NCBI GenBank assembly: GCA_000437755.1
Contig: FR900094.1
Span: 1 to 30,676, forward strand
DNA from: Roseburia sp. CAG:303
Lineage (GTDB): Bacteria; Bacillota; Clostridia; Lachnospirales; Lachnospiraceae
DNA length: 30,676 nt
Direction: 5' to 3'
The notes beneath the pieces were generated by a model. That model worked only from the letters and a program-made list of their open reading frames with translations, was not told the DNA's origin and did no database searches. Below are positions 7,011 through 14,616 of the stretch, in pieces. Position numbers and translations under genes: made by a program. Position 1 is the stretch's first letter, and the number at the start of each line of letters is the position of its first letter.

Positions 7011-7513
7011 TAAAACACTCCTTCTATCCACTTAACGATTTCTGACCAAAACGAAAACAACAACACAACTCCTGCAGCAAGCGAAATTAAAAAACTACAA
7101 ACAACTGGATGTTTTTCAAAAAATGACTTCTTTTCTTCACTTGAATCATTTGTAATTGCATTTGCAATCTTGGAGTTACTAATTTTATTTCCATCCCCAA
7201 TATTAACGCTATTATTATTCACAGTATCTATATTATATATCACTTTTTCATGCATCATTGCTTCATATTCTGCAAGACGTTCATTGTATGTTCTGGCTGA
7301 ATTGCTAATATTAACACAATATGGTTTGTTTGATGCCCAACTGACATTAACAAGTCCTTCTTCTCTTAATTCTTTTAGAATACCTCGAAGTTCCTCATCT
7401 TCTTTTCTTGATGCACTTTCAAATCGCTCACATAGCATCTGAACTGAATTATCAGCCTGCAATATTTCATCTAAAAGTTTCTTAGAATTAGAAGGAAGTT
7501 TTTTAAACTCCAT
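7010..7513 (-). CDS. Winged-helix protein with RHIM-like motif and membrane anchor
   Basis: A 167-residue protein with three parts. Residues 8-75 look like a winged helix (helices, then GILKELREEGLV and a beta wing). Residues 100-118 hold N-N-S-V-N-I-G-D-G-N-K-I-S-N-S-K-I-A, near-identical in pattern to the tail of the next gene. Residues 136-158 form one hydrophobic transmembrane segment, with a short C-terminal end. No full-length family is known to me. GGAGGTG lies eight bases before the ATG at 7513. It follows rloB by 15 bases and is coupled to the AbiTii gene. I infer it tethers or triggers the AbiTii-like protein at the membrane. The motif could instead be one turn of a beta-solenoid. 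Confidence 0.7.
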   Translation of the reverse strand: MEFKKLPSNSKKLLDEILQADNSVQMLCERFESASRKEDEELRGILKELREEGLVNVSWASNKPYCVNISNSARTYNERLAEYEAMMHEKVIYNIDTVNNNSVNIGDGNKISNSKIANAITNDSSEEKKSFFEKHPVVCSFLISLAAGVVLLFSFWSEIVKWIEGVF

Positions 7514-7528
7514 AGAATAACACCTCCA

Positions 7529-8176
7529 CTATAAATTTACTTTACCCTTAATCTCCCCCACCAGCTCATGCACCGTCGTACACGGGCACATCTCTGATGG
7601 CTTCGTTTTACCTTCTCTTTTACACTGTTCCAGTTTCTGCTGTGCTATCTGAATTGCCTTTTCTTCGTCACCGGCTTTGCAGATTTTGCCATACATCTGC
7701 TCATCAGCCTTGGAGTATTTCTGTCCAGTCTTGGTTTCATATACTCGTCCGAAATCTGAGCAACAAGTCCAAGAATCTTGGATTGCCGGCATAGAACCAA
7801 AGTAAGCATACATCCATATCTCAAAACATGGATTGGACCAGCCCACTTGTATTCCTTTATCCTCTGCCTCTTTTATAATCTCATCAAATCCTTGCACTTG
7901 GTCTCTATCAAATACAATCCATGGGATTCGATACTGTGCATCATAAGCAGTGAGTTCCAGACATTTATCAATCATTGCACGAGTCTTTGTCTCTACCACC
8001 TTTATTACAAGCTTGTTTCTCACATCTTCCGGCAATGCCTGATGGAGACCTTTAAAAAAGCAGCGTTCCGTAGCCTCTGTATCCGTAACAATCAAATAGT
8101 AGCCCAATTCCGGCACCTTGAATTGTTTTCTCTGGTCTCTCGTTTTTCTATTACCTGTTCTGTCTTTTTTCGCCAT
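7529..8176 (-). CDS. rloB: RloB-like protein
   Basis: A 215-residue protein of the RloB family, which has a Toprim-like nuclease fold. Visible motifs are YYLIVTDTEATERCFF (26-41), where the acidic residues replace the usual E-G-x-x-T-E site, IVFDRDQ (87-93) with the D-x-D pair, and the signature W-S-N-P-C-F-E-I-W (113-121). RloB pairs with the ATPase RloA, also known as the AbiL type of abortive infection. The ATG at 8176 has AAGGAGG seven bases upstream; the other ATG at 8182 is too close to it. It follows the ATPase with a stop-start overlap region, indicating coupled translation. Confidence 0.85.
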   Translation of the reverse strand: MAKKDRTGNRKTRDQRKQFKVPELGYYLIVTDTEATERCFFKGLHQALPEDVRNKLVIKVVETKTRAMIDKCLELTAYDAQYRIPWIVFDRDQVQGFDEIIKEAEDKGIQVGWSNPCFEIWMYAYFGSMPAIQDSWTCCSDFGRVYETKTGQKYSKADEQMYGKICKAGDEEKAIQIAQQKLEQCKREGKTKPSEMCPCTTVHELVGEIKGKVNL

Positions 8177-8178
8177 AC

Positions 8179-9441
8179 TCATTCCTCCTTAAATATATCA
8201 ATACTCTTTAAGGTAGGAATCGCACCATACTTTCCAATCAAGTAATTCTTCTCATAACTTTCATCCTTACGGATACGGGAACCATCCTCATCCACGAAGT
8301 CAGCCAATGAGTAAAGTGTGGATACACCTCTTTCATCCTTTTCTACAAACCAGATTTCATCACGACGCAACAACTGATTAGACAACTGCCATGTGTCATG
8401 GGTTGTAAATACAAGCTGTGCGTGGTTGGTGTTGATTTCCGGATTTAAGAATGTAAGCAGGAAATTTCTTACAAGTAACGGATGCAGGCGAGCATTTAAT
8501 TCATCAATGAAGAACACACTGCCCTTCTCCAACACTTCCTGCAATTCCGGATATAATGCAAACATCTTCAAGGTTCCGGCAGACTCCAATCCCAACGGAA
8601 TTTCCGCCATTTCATCAGAATCTATCATCTTGTGAAGTGCGTTAATCTTGTATCGTTCTTCCTTGCTTTCAGCCTCCTGAGGAACCTTTTCAATTCTGAA
8701 ATCCTTGATATGCTCATCAAAAGATGCGAAATATTCTACAACTTTTTGCTGCACATTCTTATCTTCTACAAATCCCTTCGGCAATCTTCGTGACATAAAG
8801 AAGTTGGTAAAAGGATCACCAAAATCCGCAAATTCATTTGCAAGGAACCAATCCCTGATTGCCTTACACTTACCAATCTTCAGCTTTGCTCCCAAAGAGA
8901 TAATAAGCACCTGCTTTTCCAATGCTACCTGAATATTGTCCCTACTGCTCTTTGGGAATCCCGACAAGTCCAGTTCCTCGTCACTGGTGCCACGATAAAA
9001 TACTGTACTATACTTTCTGGCAGTCTTTGCCTTGGAATTAAGCCATTCTTCGGTTACACCTTCCTTATTGATGCAAAAACCATAGTTATAGCTTCTCTCA
9101 GACTTATCCCCAGGCAATGTGAAGTACACCTCAAAGCTAGATTCCGCATTGGCAGATGTGGAATCAAACAAGAACGGCGTTGGTCTGAACTCTTCAAACT
9201 TCTCCTCCTCATCGCCATACTTAAAGGACTCTGCAACATACTCAGACATATATTCAAAAGCATTATATATATTAGACTTTCCGCTTGCATTTGCACCATA
9301 AATGGCAGCAACTGGCAAAATCTTCTCGCTACCAACCGTCACTACTCTGTCTGAAAACTCGGTCATCTTCGCCGCAGACAAATCCAAAGTAGCCTCTTCT
9401 CTAAATGATTTGAAATTTTTAAAATTAAATTGAATTAACAT
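8179..9441 (-). CDS. rloA: RloA-like AAA ATPase
   Basis: A 420-residue ATPase of the ABC/SMC-like AAA family that partners RloB. Residues 3-14 (IQFNFKNFKSFR) are the usual start, Walker A is GANASGKS (49-56), the signature region is LESAGTLKMF, and Walker B is FFIDELNARLHP, followed by the VFTTHDTWQL switch. Such overcoming-lysogenisation-like ATPases sense phage infection and control a nuclease partner. The ATG at 9441 has AAGGTGAGG about nine bases upstream; an upstream extension of 22 residues lacks similarity. First gene of a four-gene operon with its own promoter. Confidence 0.85.
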   Translation of the reverse strand: MLIQFNFKNFKSFREEATLDLSAAKMTEFSDRVVTVGSEKILPVAAIYGANASGKSNIYNAFEYMSEYVAESFKYGDEEEKFEEFRPTPFLFDSTSANAESSFEVYFTLPGDKSERSYNYGFCINKEGVTEEWLNSKAKTARKYSTVFYRGTSDEELDLSGFPKSSRDNIQVALEKQVLIISLGAKLKIGKCKAIRDWFLANEFADFGDPFTNFFMSRRLPKGFVEDKNVQQKVVEYFASFDEHIKDFRIEKVPQEAESKEERYKINALHKMIDSDEMAEIPLGLESAGTLKMFALYPELQEVLEKGSVFFIDELNARLHPLLVRNFLLTFLNPEINTNHAQLVFTTHDTWQLSNQLLRRDEIWFVEKDERGVSTLYSLADFVDEDGSRIRKDESYEKNYLIGKYGAIPTLKSIDIFKEE

Positions 9442-9472
9442 GATTGCTACCTCACCTTCTTTTCTACTTTCT

Positions 9473-9500
9473 ATTATATACAGTTTTTGCAAAAAATCAA
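9473..9500 (-). promoter_or_regulatory. Promoter of the RloA operon
   Basis: On the minus strand TTGATT (9495-9500), 16-base spacer, TATAAT (9473-9478), about 30 bases before the rloA start codon. Confidence 0.6.
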
Positions 9501-9551
9501 CATTCAAATTCGATTTATTCTCACTTTAATGTATATTTTTGTTGTTATAAT

Positions 9552-9588
9552 AAAAATCACCCAATTTACATCTTCGTAAACTGAGTGA
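9552..9588 (-). terminator. Terminator of the cargo cluster
   Basis: On the minus strand TCACTCAGTTTAC pairs with GTAAATTGGGTGA (9557-9588, two mismatches, six-base loop) followed by TTTTT (9552-9556). It lies just after the TfoX-like gene and separates it from the rloA promoter. Confidence 0.7.
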
Positions 9589-9599
9589 CTTCGCACAAT

Positions 9600-9923
9600 T
9601 TATACTTTTTTCTTTTTGAGCTTTCTCTCCGGCAATTCCGGGTACATTTCTTCCACCATATTCTGCAATGCAGTTCTATCATCCAAAATAGTTACTGGCA
9701 ACATAAGTTTTGCACCTTCATATGGCGGTTCTGGTTCACTGTCCGGCATAAATTTCTTACTGACCTCTGTAATCTTTACCAGAAAGCCATTGCCATAAAT
9801 CCCACCAAATATCCGCTCTTTATAATAAAAAATAAATCCACCCATCATAGGAATATTTCGTACATTTCCCAAATCAGATAGTTGGTCCATTATGTAATCT
9901 GCTAGTTCTTTATTCTTTGACAT
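9600..9923 (-). CDS. TfoX N-terminal domain protein
   Basis: A 107-residue stand-alone TfoX/Sxy N-terminal domain. The block PMMGGFIFYYKERIFGGIYG and the following F-L-V-K-I are typical. The C-terminal domain of competence regulators is absent, as in many short Firmicute homologues of unknown role. The ATG at 9923 is preferred to a GTG six bases earlier because the spacing to GGAATAGG is better. It starts six bases after the VOC-DUF3795 gene stop, so they form one operon. The C-terminus is a lysine run. Confidence 0.8.
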   Translation of the reverse strand: MSKNKELADYIMDQLSDLGNVRNIPMMGGFIFYYKERIFGGIYGNGFLVKITEVSKKFMPDSEPEPPYEGAKLMLPVTILDDRTALQNMVEEMYPELPERKLKKKKV

Positions 9924-9929
9924 AAACAC

Positions 9930-10679
9930 CTATTCCTTTTTCAATGCCTGTACTCTCATTGCTATATTTTCATTAAATTCTTCATCTGAAAACTTCGGAT
10001 CTCTGGTATCAAACCATATCTTACAAGGCACTTCGCCACATTCACCACAATTTTGCATACACTTATTATTTCTAACACAGTCATAAATCGGACAAGCTTT
10101 CCCTTCCGGTGCATGAAAAACTTTTCCCTCACAGGAATTACAGCCATTGCACATCTTACCAAAACAATAACACGCTCTACATTCCGTGCCACAGACGCTT
10201 ATCAGTTCCTTTTTATACTGCTCATACCAACCTCTGACCACCTCAATCGGATGTTGAACTAATTGGGCTGTTTCCTCTATGGTTTTACCTTCTTTAAACT
10301 GCTTACAGGCAACAGAATACATACTCTCCGAAACCTCTATCAAATATCCATCCGGGTCAAAAATATGAATTCCTCTTTGAAGCCAGGAAAAAGTTTTCGG
10401 CTCATGAAGTCTTTCCACCTGCGGATAAGAATTTAACAACTGCATAAATGCATCAAAATCTTCTGTCTCAAAATACAACTCCATGGTATTGGAACGAAAT
10501 TTCATTGTACTGGCATCAAATCCGGCTATATGCTCCAATCCCTGTTGCAATGCTAATCCACAAGTCAAAGTTTTATTCTTACCTAAATCCACAAGTACTT
10601 CCTGCTGAAATAAACCCTTATAAAACTGCAAAGATTTTTCCATATCTCGTACTGCTATTACGGTGGTACAGTATTTCAT
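9930..10679 (-). CDS. VOC domain - DUF3795 fusion protein
   Basis: A 249-residue two-domain protein. Residues 1-117 are a VOC (glyoxalase/bleomycin resistance) fold: VIAVRDMEKSLQFYKGLF at the start and F-D-P-D-G-Y-L-I-E-V at the end. A short helical linker (about 120-157) resembles a small helix-turn-helix. Residues 160-249 are Cys-rich (CGTECRACYCFGKMCNGC and CVRNNKCMQNCGECGEVPC), matching DUF3795, probably a metal-binding module. Substrate is unknown. It sits between an AraC regulator and the TfoX-like gene on the same strand; a TATAAT-like box at 10718-10723 may give it its own promoter. Confidence 0.8.
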   Translation of the reverse strand: MKYCTTVIAVRDMEKSLQFYKGLFQQEVLVDLGKNKTLTCGLALQQGLEHIAGFDASTMKFRSNTMELYFETEDFDAFMQLLNSYPQVERLHEPKTFSWLQRGIHIFDPDGYLIEVSESMYSVACKQFKEGKTIEETAQLVQHPIEVVRGWYEQYKKELISVCGTECRACYCFGKMCNGCNSCEGKVFHAPEGKACPIYDCVRNNKCMQNCGECGEVPCKIWFDTRDPKFSDEEFNENIAMRVQALKKE

Positions 10680-10729
10680 AGTTTTTCATCCTCTCCTGCC
10701 TGTCAAAATTTGAAACTATTATACTAAAT

Positions 10730-11590
10730 TCAAACGAAAACATCTTGTATATTTCCGACATCCTTAAAAGCCATTATTTTTGCATTATGTATATCCATAG
10801 AATGGTATCTCTTGAATTCCCGTAATAAGTGTGATTGGTCTGTATATCCAAATTTGTAAACCGCACTTAACACATCAAAATCCGGCTCACACAAAATATC
10901 TCTCCATAGGAATTGATATCTTATCAAATTGCTTAATTTTTTAGGCGTAATGCCAACATACTCATGAAACAATCGCTCCAACTGTCTGGTACTCACAAAG
11001 GATTCCTTTGCTAATTTTGCTATATCTAAAGAACCTTTATTTATCAAAATGTTCTGTATTGTATCGTTAACAACCGTATTTTCTCTCACATCAGATAATC
11101 TTTTAAGCAATACTTGTTCGGTAAATGAAATCTTTTCCTGTAAGATTTTTAGTTCCAACAGTTTGGGGCGAATAATCTTGTCCAACCATTCAAACCTTGA
11201 ATCCACATCAAAGTATCCATTCATGGTGGATTGCAATGAATCATCGCAAAATGCATATGCACTCCACGCATAAAGTCGAATAGCATAGGTTGATACCATA
11301 TGACCTATAGTTCCGTTGCCATGTGCATGGAAACTGCAATCATTTACCCCACAGAATCCTCCGGTTACGGTATTATCGGTATAATCTATATGATAAATAA
11401 TATCCACACAAGTATCCGGAATTACTAATTCCGGTGCATCATTATTTTCGATTTGTATAAGTGGTTTTTCTGTTCCCCAATAACATCGGATGTAGGATTG
11501 CAATTCTTTAGAAGGGGAAATTTCTGTATAAAAGCTATTTCTTTTGAATGGAGTTGCCGTCAAAGGGCGATAAATTATTGAATTGTTCAT
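10730..11590 (-). CDS. AraC-family transcriptional regulator
   Basis: A 286-residue regulator. The C-terminal part (about 190-275) has the two AraC helix-turn-helix motifs: LDIAKLAKESFVSTRQLERLFHEYVGITPK and VLSAVYKFGYTDQSHLLREFKRY in outline. The N-terminal half resembles the DUF6597 sensing domain, with the typical I-R-C-Y-W-G and P-D-T-C-V-D-I-I-Y elements. The ATG at 11590 has GAAAGGAG eight bases upstream and is preferred to the one 21 bases earlier. It starts 24 bases after the GyrI-like gene stop, so the two are cotranscribed; a GyrI-like domain often senses small molecules with such regulators. Confidence 0.85.
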   Translation of the reverse strand: MNNSIIYRPLTATPFKRNSFYTEISPSKELQSYIRCYWGTEKPLIQIENNDAPELVIPDTCVDIIYHIDYTDNTVTGGFCGVNDCSFHAHGNGTIGHMVSTYAIRLYAWSAYAFCDDSLQSTMNGYFDVDSRFEWLDKIIRPKLLELKILQEKISFTEQVLLKRLSDVRENTVVNDTIQNILINKGSLDIAKLAKESFVSTRQLERLFHEYVGITPKKLSNLIRYQFLWRDILCEPDFDVLSAVYKFGYTDQSHLLREFKRYHSMDIHNAKIMAFKDVGNIQDVFV

Positions 11591-11614
11591 ATCCCACAAC
11601 TCCTTTCGCATAAA

Positions 11615-12250
11615 TTACTCTTTTCTTCTAATCGGATGTCTAATTACTGTTTTCCACTTCTCCGGTGCAACCTTTCTTGCATCAGACATATATATTTCAT
11701 GATGTAAACGCTTTTCATTTATATCATTTACATATCCATTTTCTTCTAAGAACGCATCCATAATCTTCACAGTCTCCGGTTCATTATCAAAAGGTCCTAT
11801 ATGCATGATTTGAACACATAGACCTTCATCAATTGTTAGAAATTCTGCTTTGGTGCAATCAACCTTTTTCTTTCTTGTTGCAGTTTCTACCGCCCACTCG
11901 AAATCCTTCTTTGTAATAAAATCAGGTAATCTAATAACAGAAATCCAATTAAATGAATCCTTATTCCCGTAGTCTGCGCCTCTTACATTTTCTTGCCACC
12001 AGAAACCTTCCAAGGGTGGAACTACATATTCAAAAAATCCTTTTATCTTGTAATCTGATTTGTAACTCATCTTCAAAGTATATGCAACCGCATACAATAC
12101 ACTTATTGCCTGTTGGTACTCGTCATCCGGAGTATTCGGATTCCCTTTCCCTCTGACAGCAATATAATTAGCCGTCGGAACATTGACTATTTCAGGTTTA
12201 TTCTTAGGCATATAAAATTCTTTGTATTCTTTCTTGAAATCAAAAGCCAT
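11615..12250 (-). CDS. GyrI-like small-molecule binding protein
   Basis: A 211-residue protein of the GyrI-like group (SOUL/BmrR C-domain fold). Typical segments are FYMPKNKPEIVNVPTANYIAVRGKGNPN at the start, the W-W of F-W-W-Q-E-N, and the late motif LCVQIMHIGPFDNEPETV. Ligand is unknown; relatives bind hydrophobic drugs or hydrolyse them. GGGAGGTG lies before the ATG at 12250, overlapping the end of the acetyltransferase remnant. It precedes the AraC gene in the same operon. Confidence 0.85.
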   Translation of the reverse strand: MAFDFKKEYKEFYMPKNKPEIVNVPTANYIAVRGKGNPNTPDDEYQQAISVLYAVAYTLKMSYKSDYKIKGFFEYVVPPLEGFWWQENVRGADYGNKDSFNWISVIRLPDFITKKDFEWAVETATRKKKVDCTKAEFLTIDEGLCVQIMHIGPFDNEPETVKIMDAFLEENGYVNDINEKRLHHEIYMSDARKVAPEKWKTVIRHPIRRKE

Positions 12251-12253
12251 TCC

Positions 12254-12721
12254 TTACACCTCCCGAAAATAGTAGGAATTGTACTTCGTTCCATCATGTC
12301 CTATTACCGATTCTTCGGATAAACAAAATCCTTTATGTTCTAAAGCTTTTATACGTTCTTTTGCAATCGAAATCGCCTTGGTTGCAATCATCTCACAAGC
12401 AAACATATCTCTCGTTTCTGGAATAATAAGCCCAAGAATATCCTCTATAATATCTTGTTTTTCATAATCACTTCTTAAATCCAGTCTAAGCAATCCGCAG
12501 TTATTGAAGTAATCCTTTGTCTTTCGGTTAAACAATTCTATTGTACCAATTGCGCAGTTATCATTTTTGTCAATAATAGCCCACCGTACATAATATCTGT
12601 TTTGATATTCTCTCTTCCAAAACGCAATGGTATCCTTCATTTCTTCCATTGTAGTATAGTAAAAACCATTCACACAATTATCACTGTTAAAAAGCGGTAC
12701 CGCATTCTTATCGGAATATTC
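12254..12721 (-). pseudogene. GNAT acetyltransferase, N-terminus lost
   Basis: The reading frame matches RimJ/RimL-like GNAT enzymes from Y-S-D-K-N-A-V-P-L-F-N-S-D-N-C onward, including FYYTTMEEMKDTIAFW, A-I-G-T-I-E-L-F-N and the C-terminal A-L-E-H-K-G-F. The first strand and about 25-30 residues of the family are absent, and upstream in the same frame the sequence is unrelated before a stop near 12785. The first possible starts are a GTG at 12673, within the domain, and later ATGs. It is probably non-functional as such. The break coincides with the damaged 3' end of the neighbouring membrane gene. Confidence 0.65.
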
Positions 12722-12909
12722 TTGATTTTCGGATATTTTCCACTTATAAAGTGCCCCAGACTTATAAATGAATTGCCAAATATACTATCGTAAACATATC
12801 CCGCTATGTATACTACTGAAATTAACATAACGAATAATAAACCAATTAAAAATATCATTATCACTGTTAATGACAACAATTTAATTAATAATTCAAGTAA
12901 TACATCCAT
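12670..12909 (-). CDS. Small membrane protein, 3' end replaced
   Basis: A 79-codon frame with a good start (ATG at 12909, GAGGAAAAGG just upstream) and a long hydrophobic N-terminal stretch (residues 4-42) giving one or two membrane helices. From about residue 58 the codons are an out-of-frame reading of the acetyltransferase gene, so the natural C-terminus is probably missing. No family recognised. It marks a recombination joint within the island. Confidence 0.4.
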   Translation of the reverse strand: MDVLLELLIKLLSLTVIMIFLIGLLFVMLISVVYIAGYVYDSIFGNSFISLGHFISGKYPKIKNIPIRMRYRFLTVIIV

Positions 12910-13136
12910 ACCTTTTCCTCTGTATCAAAATCATGTTTAATCACTCTTTTTATCAATGAGCTTCTTCTATATCACAAATCTATTTAATCTCCAATATTTC
13001 CGTTTAGATGTGTTTCCACACACGCTATCCAATACAACCGACACATTTACACCGTCGGAAATTGCTTTTTTGTATGTTTTCCGGTCACTCTGGTCAAACC
13101 TGAAAAACCTCTCAAAATGCCTAAAATCAAGGATTC

Positions 13137-14513
13137 TTACAAATCTGTCCGATGTAGTGCAACTATTGTCTCCACATGCACACCCATCGGAAACATATCT
13201 ACCGGCTGTACCTTTCTGACCACATACCCATGCTCGTTCAGATATTTCAGATCCCTTGCAAGCGTTGCACTGTCGCAGCTGACATACACGACTTTTTCCG
13301 GTGCCATATTAACAATGGTATCCAGCAGTTTTTCATCGCAGCCCTTGCGCGGCGGATCTACGACCACGACATCAGCGGTGACTCCCTGCCGATAGAGGTC
13401 CGGAATAACTTCTTCTGCTGCCCCGCAGTAAAACTGTGCATTTTCGATGTGATTGATCTGTGCATTGACTTTGGCGTCCTCGATTGCCTGCCCAACAATC
13501 TCGACTCCAATGACGTGCTTTGCCTTTTTTGCCAGGAAGAGGGATATCGTACCGACTCCGCAGTAGAGGTCAAAGACATTTTCTTCCCCGGTAAGTTCTG
13601 CATAATCCAGTGCTGTGCCGTACAGTTTTCTTGTCTGCACCGGATTTACCTGGTAAAAAGACAATGGCGATATGCGAAATTTTACATCCCCGATGTAGTC
13701 TGTGATGTAGACTTCCTGATAGACCGGAATCACTTCGCTTCCAAGAATCCGGTTCGTGTGTTCGGTATTTACATTGATGGAGATACTCGTCATGCCGTCT
13801 ATTTTCTTCAGATTATCGACAAGCTCGGACAATCCCGGGAATTTCTTTCCGTTTAATATCAGACAAACCATGATTTCTCCTGTGGTAAATCCTTTGCGGA
13901 TCAGAACATGGCGTACCAGTCCTTTGTGATCTTCCTCACGATATGGCTCAATTTTCCACTTTTCCATATGGGCAATGACCATGTGCAGAATATCTTTGTT
14001 CTCTTTGATGCCGATGGCACAGTCCTCACATTCAATGATACTGTGGGTGCGGCCTGCATAGAAGCCCGCGATAATTTTTCCTTCTTTGTTTCTGCCGATC
14101 GGAAACTGTGCTTTATTGCGGTAATTCCACGGAACATCCATGCCGATGCAGTCATAAAATTCCGGTGCATTTTCTGCATTGAAATCCAGTTTTCCGATGC
14201 GCTCCAGATTTTCCTTTACCTTCTTTGCCTTAAACTTAAGCTGTGCCGGATAGTTCATCTCCTGAATCTGACAGCCGCCGCAGCTCCTTGCCACCGGACA
14301 AAGTGGAGCAATTCTGTCCGCAGACGGGGCAATTACTTCCAGCAGCCTTGCAAAGCCGTAATTTTTCTGCATTTTCATCACTTTGACACGCACTGTATCA
14401 CCAATCAGGGCATCCTTTACAAAAAGGGCAAGACCATCTACATGGCCTATACCCTCTCCATTGACACCCATATCTTCTATTTCTAATATAAATTCATCGT
14501 TTTTCCTTATCAT
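13137..14513 (-). CDS. rlmD: 23S rRNA (uracil-5-)-methyltransferase RlmD
   Basis: A 458-residue SAM-dependent RNA methyltransferase of the RlmD/TrmA family that makes 5-methyluridine in 23S rRNA. Residues 1-60 are a TRAM domain. Cys72, Cys78, Cys81 and Cys162 match the 4Fe-4S ligands of E. coli RumA. The SAM site is VFDLYCGVGTISLF (313-326), then VVDPPRKG (384-391) and the catalytic Cys413 in VSCDSATLARDL, with Glu448 in H-V-E-T. GAGGT precedes the ATG at 14513. After H-V-E-T the protein ends with only I-V-A-L-H-R-T-D-L, which I infer is supplied by the island inserted here; family members nearby usually have a longer tail. Confidence 0.95.
   Translation of the reverse strand: MIRKNDEFILEIEDMGVNGEGIGHVDGLALFVKDALIGDTVRVKVMKMQKNYGFARLLEVIAPSADRIAPLCPVARSCGGCQIQEMNYPAQLKFKAKKVKENLERIGKLDFNAENAPEFYDCIGMDVPWNYRNKAQFPIGRNKEGKIIAGFYAGRTHSIIECEDCAIGIKENKDILHMVIAHMEKWKIEPYREEDHKGLVRHVLIRKGFTTGEIMVCLILNGKKFPGLSELVDNLKKIDGMTSISINVNTEHTNRILGSEVIPVYQEVYITDYIGDVKFRISPLSFYQVNPVQTRKLYGTALDYAELTGEENVFDLYCGVGTISLFLAKKAKHVIGVEIVGQAIEDAKVNAQINHIENAQFYCGAAEEVIPDLYRQGVTADVVVVDPPRKGCDEKLLDTIVNMAPEKVVYVSCDSATLARDLKYLNEHGYVVRKVQPVDMFPMGVHVETIVALHRTDL
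13168..13178. repeat. Right attachment repeat of the island, inside rlmD
   Basis: GTCTCCACATG, identical to 3166-3176. On the minus strand it covers the H-V-E-T codons at the end of rlmD. Confidence 0.65.
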
Positions 14514-14616
14514 GATTTACCTCATCTATACTATATTACATAGTTAATTGCAAAACTCATAATCTATGTTTATTGTATATGCAAAAATTTAAGTATTTTT
14601 CAATTGCCTAACTATA

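Larger units (their letters stand above)
3166..13178. mobile_element. About 10 kb island integrated in the 3' end of rlmD (degenerate)
   Basis: The bounds are the two GTCTCCACATG copies. The right copy is within the last codons of rlmD; the left copy is joined to the displaced rlmD tail. The inside is AT-rich and holds a serine recombinase (now truncated), defence genes and cargo, all features of integrative elements. The 3' end of rlmD (rum) is a known integration site of serine-recombinase ICEs in Firmicutes. No conjugation genes remain, so this would be a decayed or cargo-only element. Bounds are inferred from reading the sequence; a comparison with an empty site would settle them. Confidence 0.65.

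Noticed and set aside
7529..9441. PARIS or a retron-associated ATPase/Toprim pair
   Set aside because: The small protein has RloB signature motifs (W-S-N-P-C-F-E-I-W) and no reverse transcriptase or PARIS-type partner is near.
13044..13064. CCGAC/GTCGG hairpin as the rlmD terminator
   Set aside because: The T run lies on the plus-strand side, while rlmD runs on the minus strand; only five base pairs.
12956..13136. Possible gene at the right end of the island
   Set aside because: A minus-strand frame without start codon reads D-Q-S-D-R-K-T-Y-K-K-A-I-S-D-G-V and looks protein-like, but it has no start, ribosome site or recognised family. The plus-strand frame here is equally unsupported. I see no reliable feature in 12910-13136.
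13176..13856. Plus-strand frame of 226 codons inside rlmD
   Set aside because: Antisense shadow of a well-supported conserved gene.
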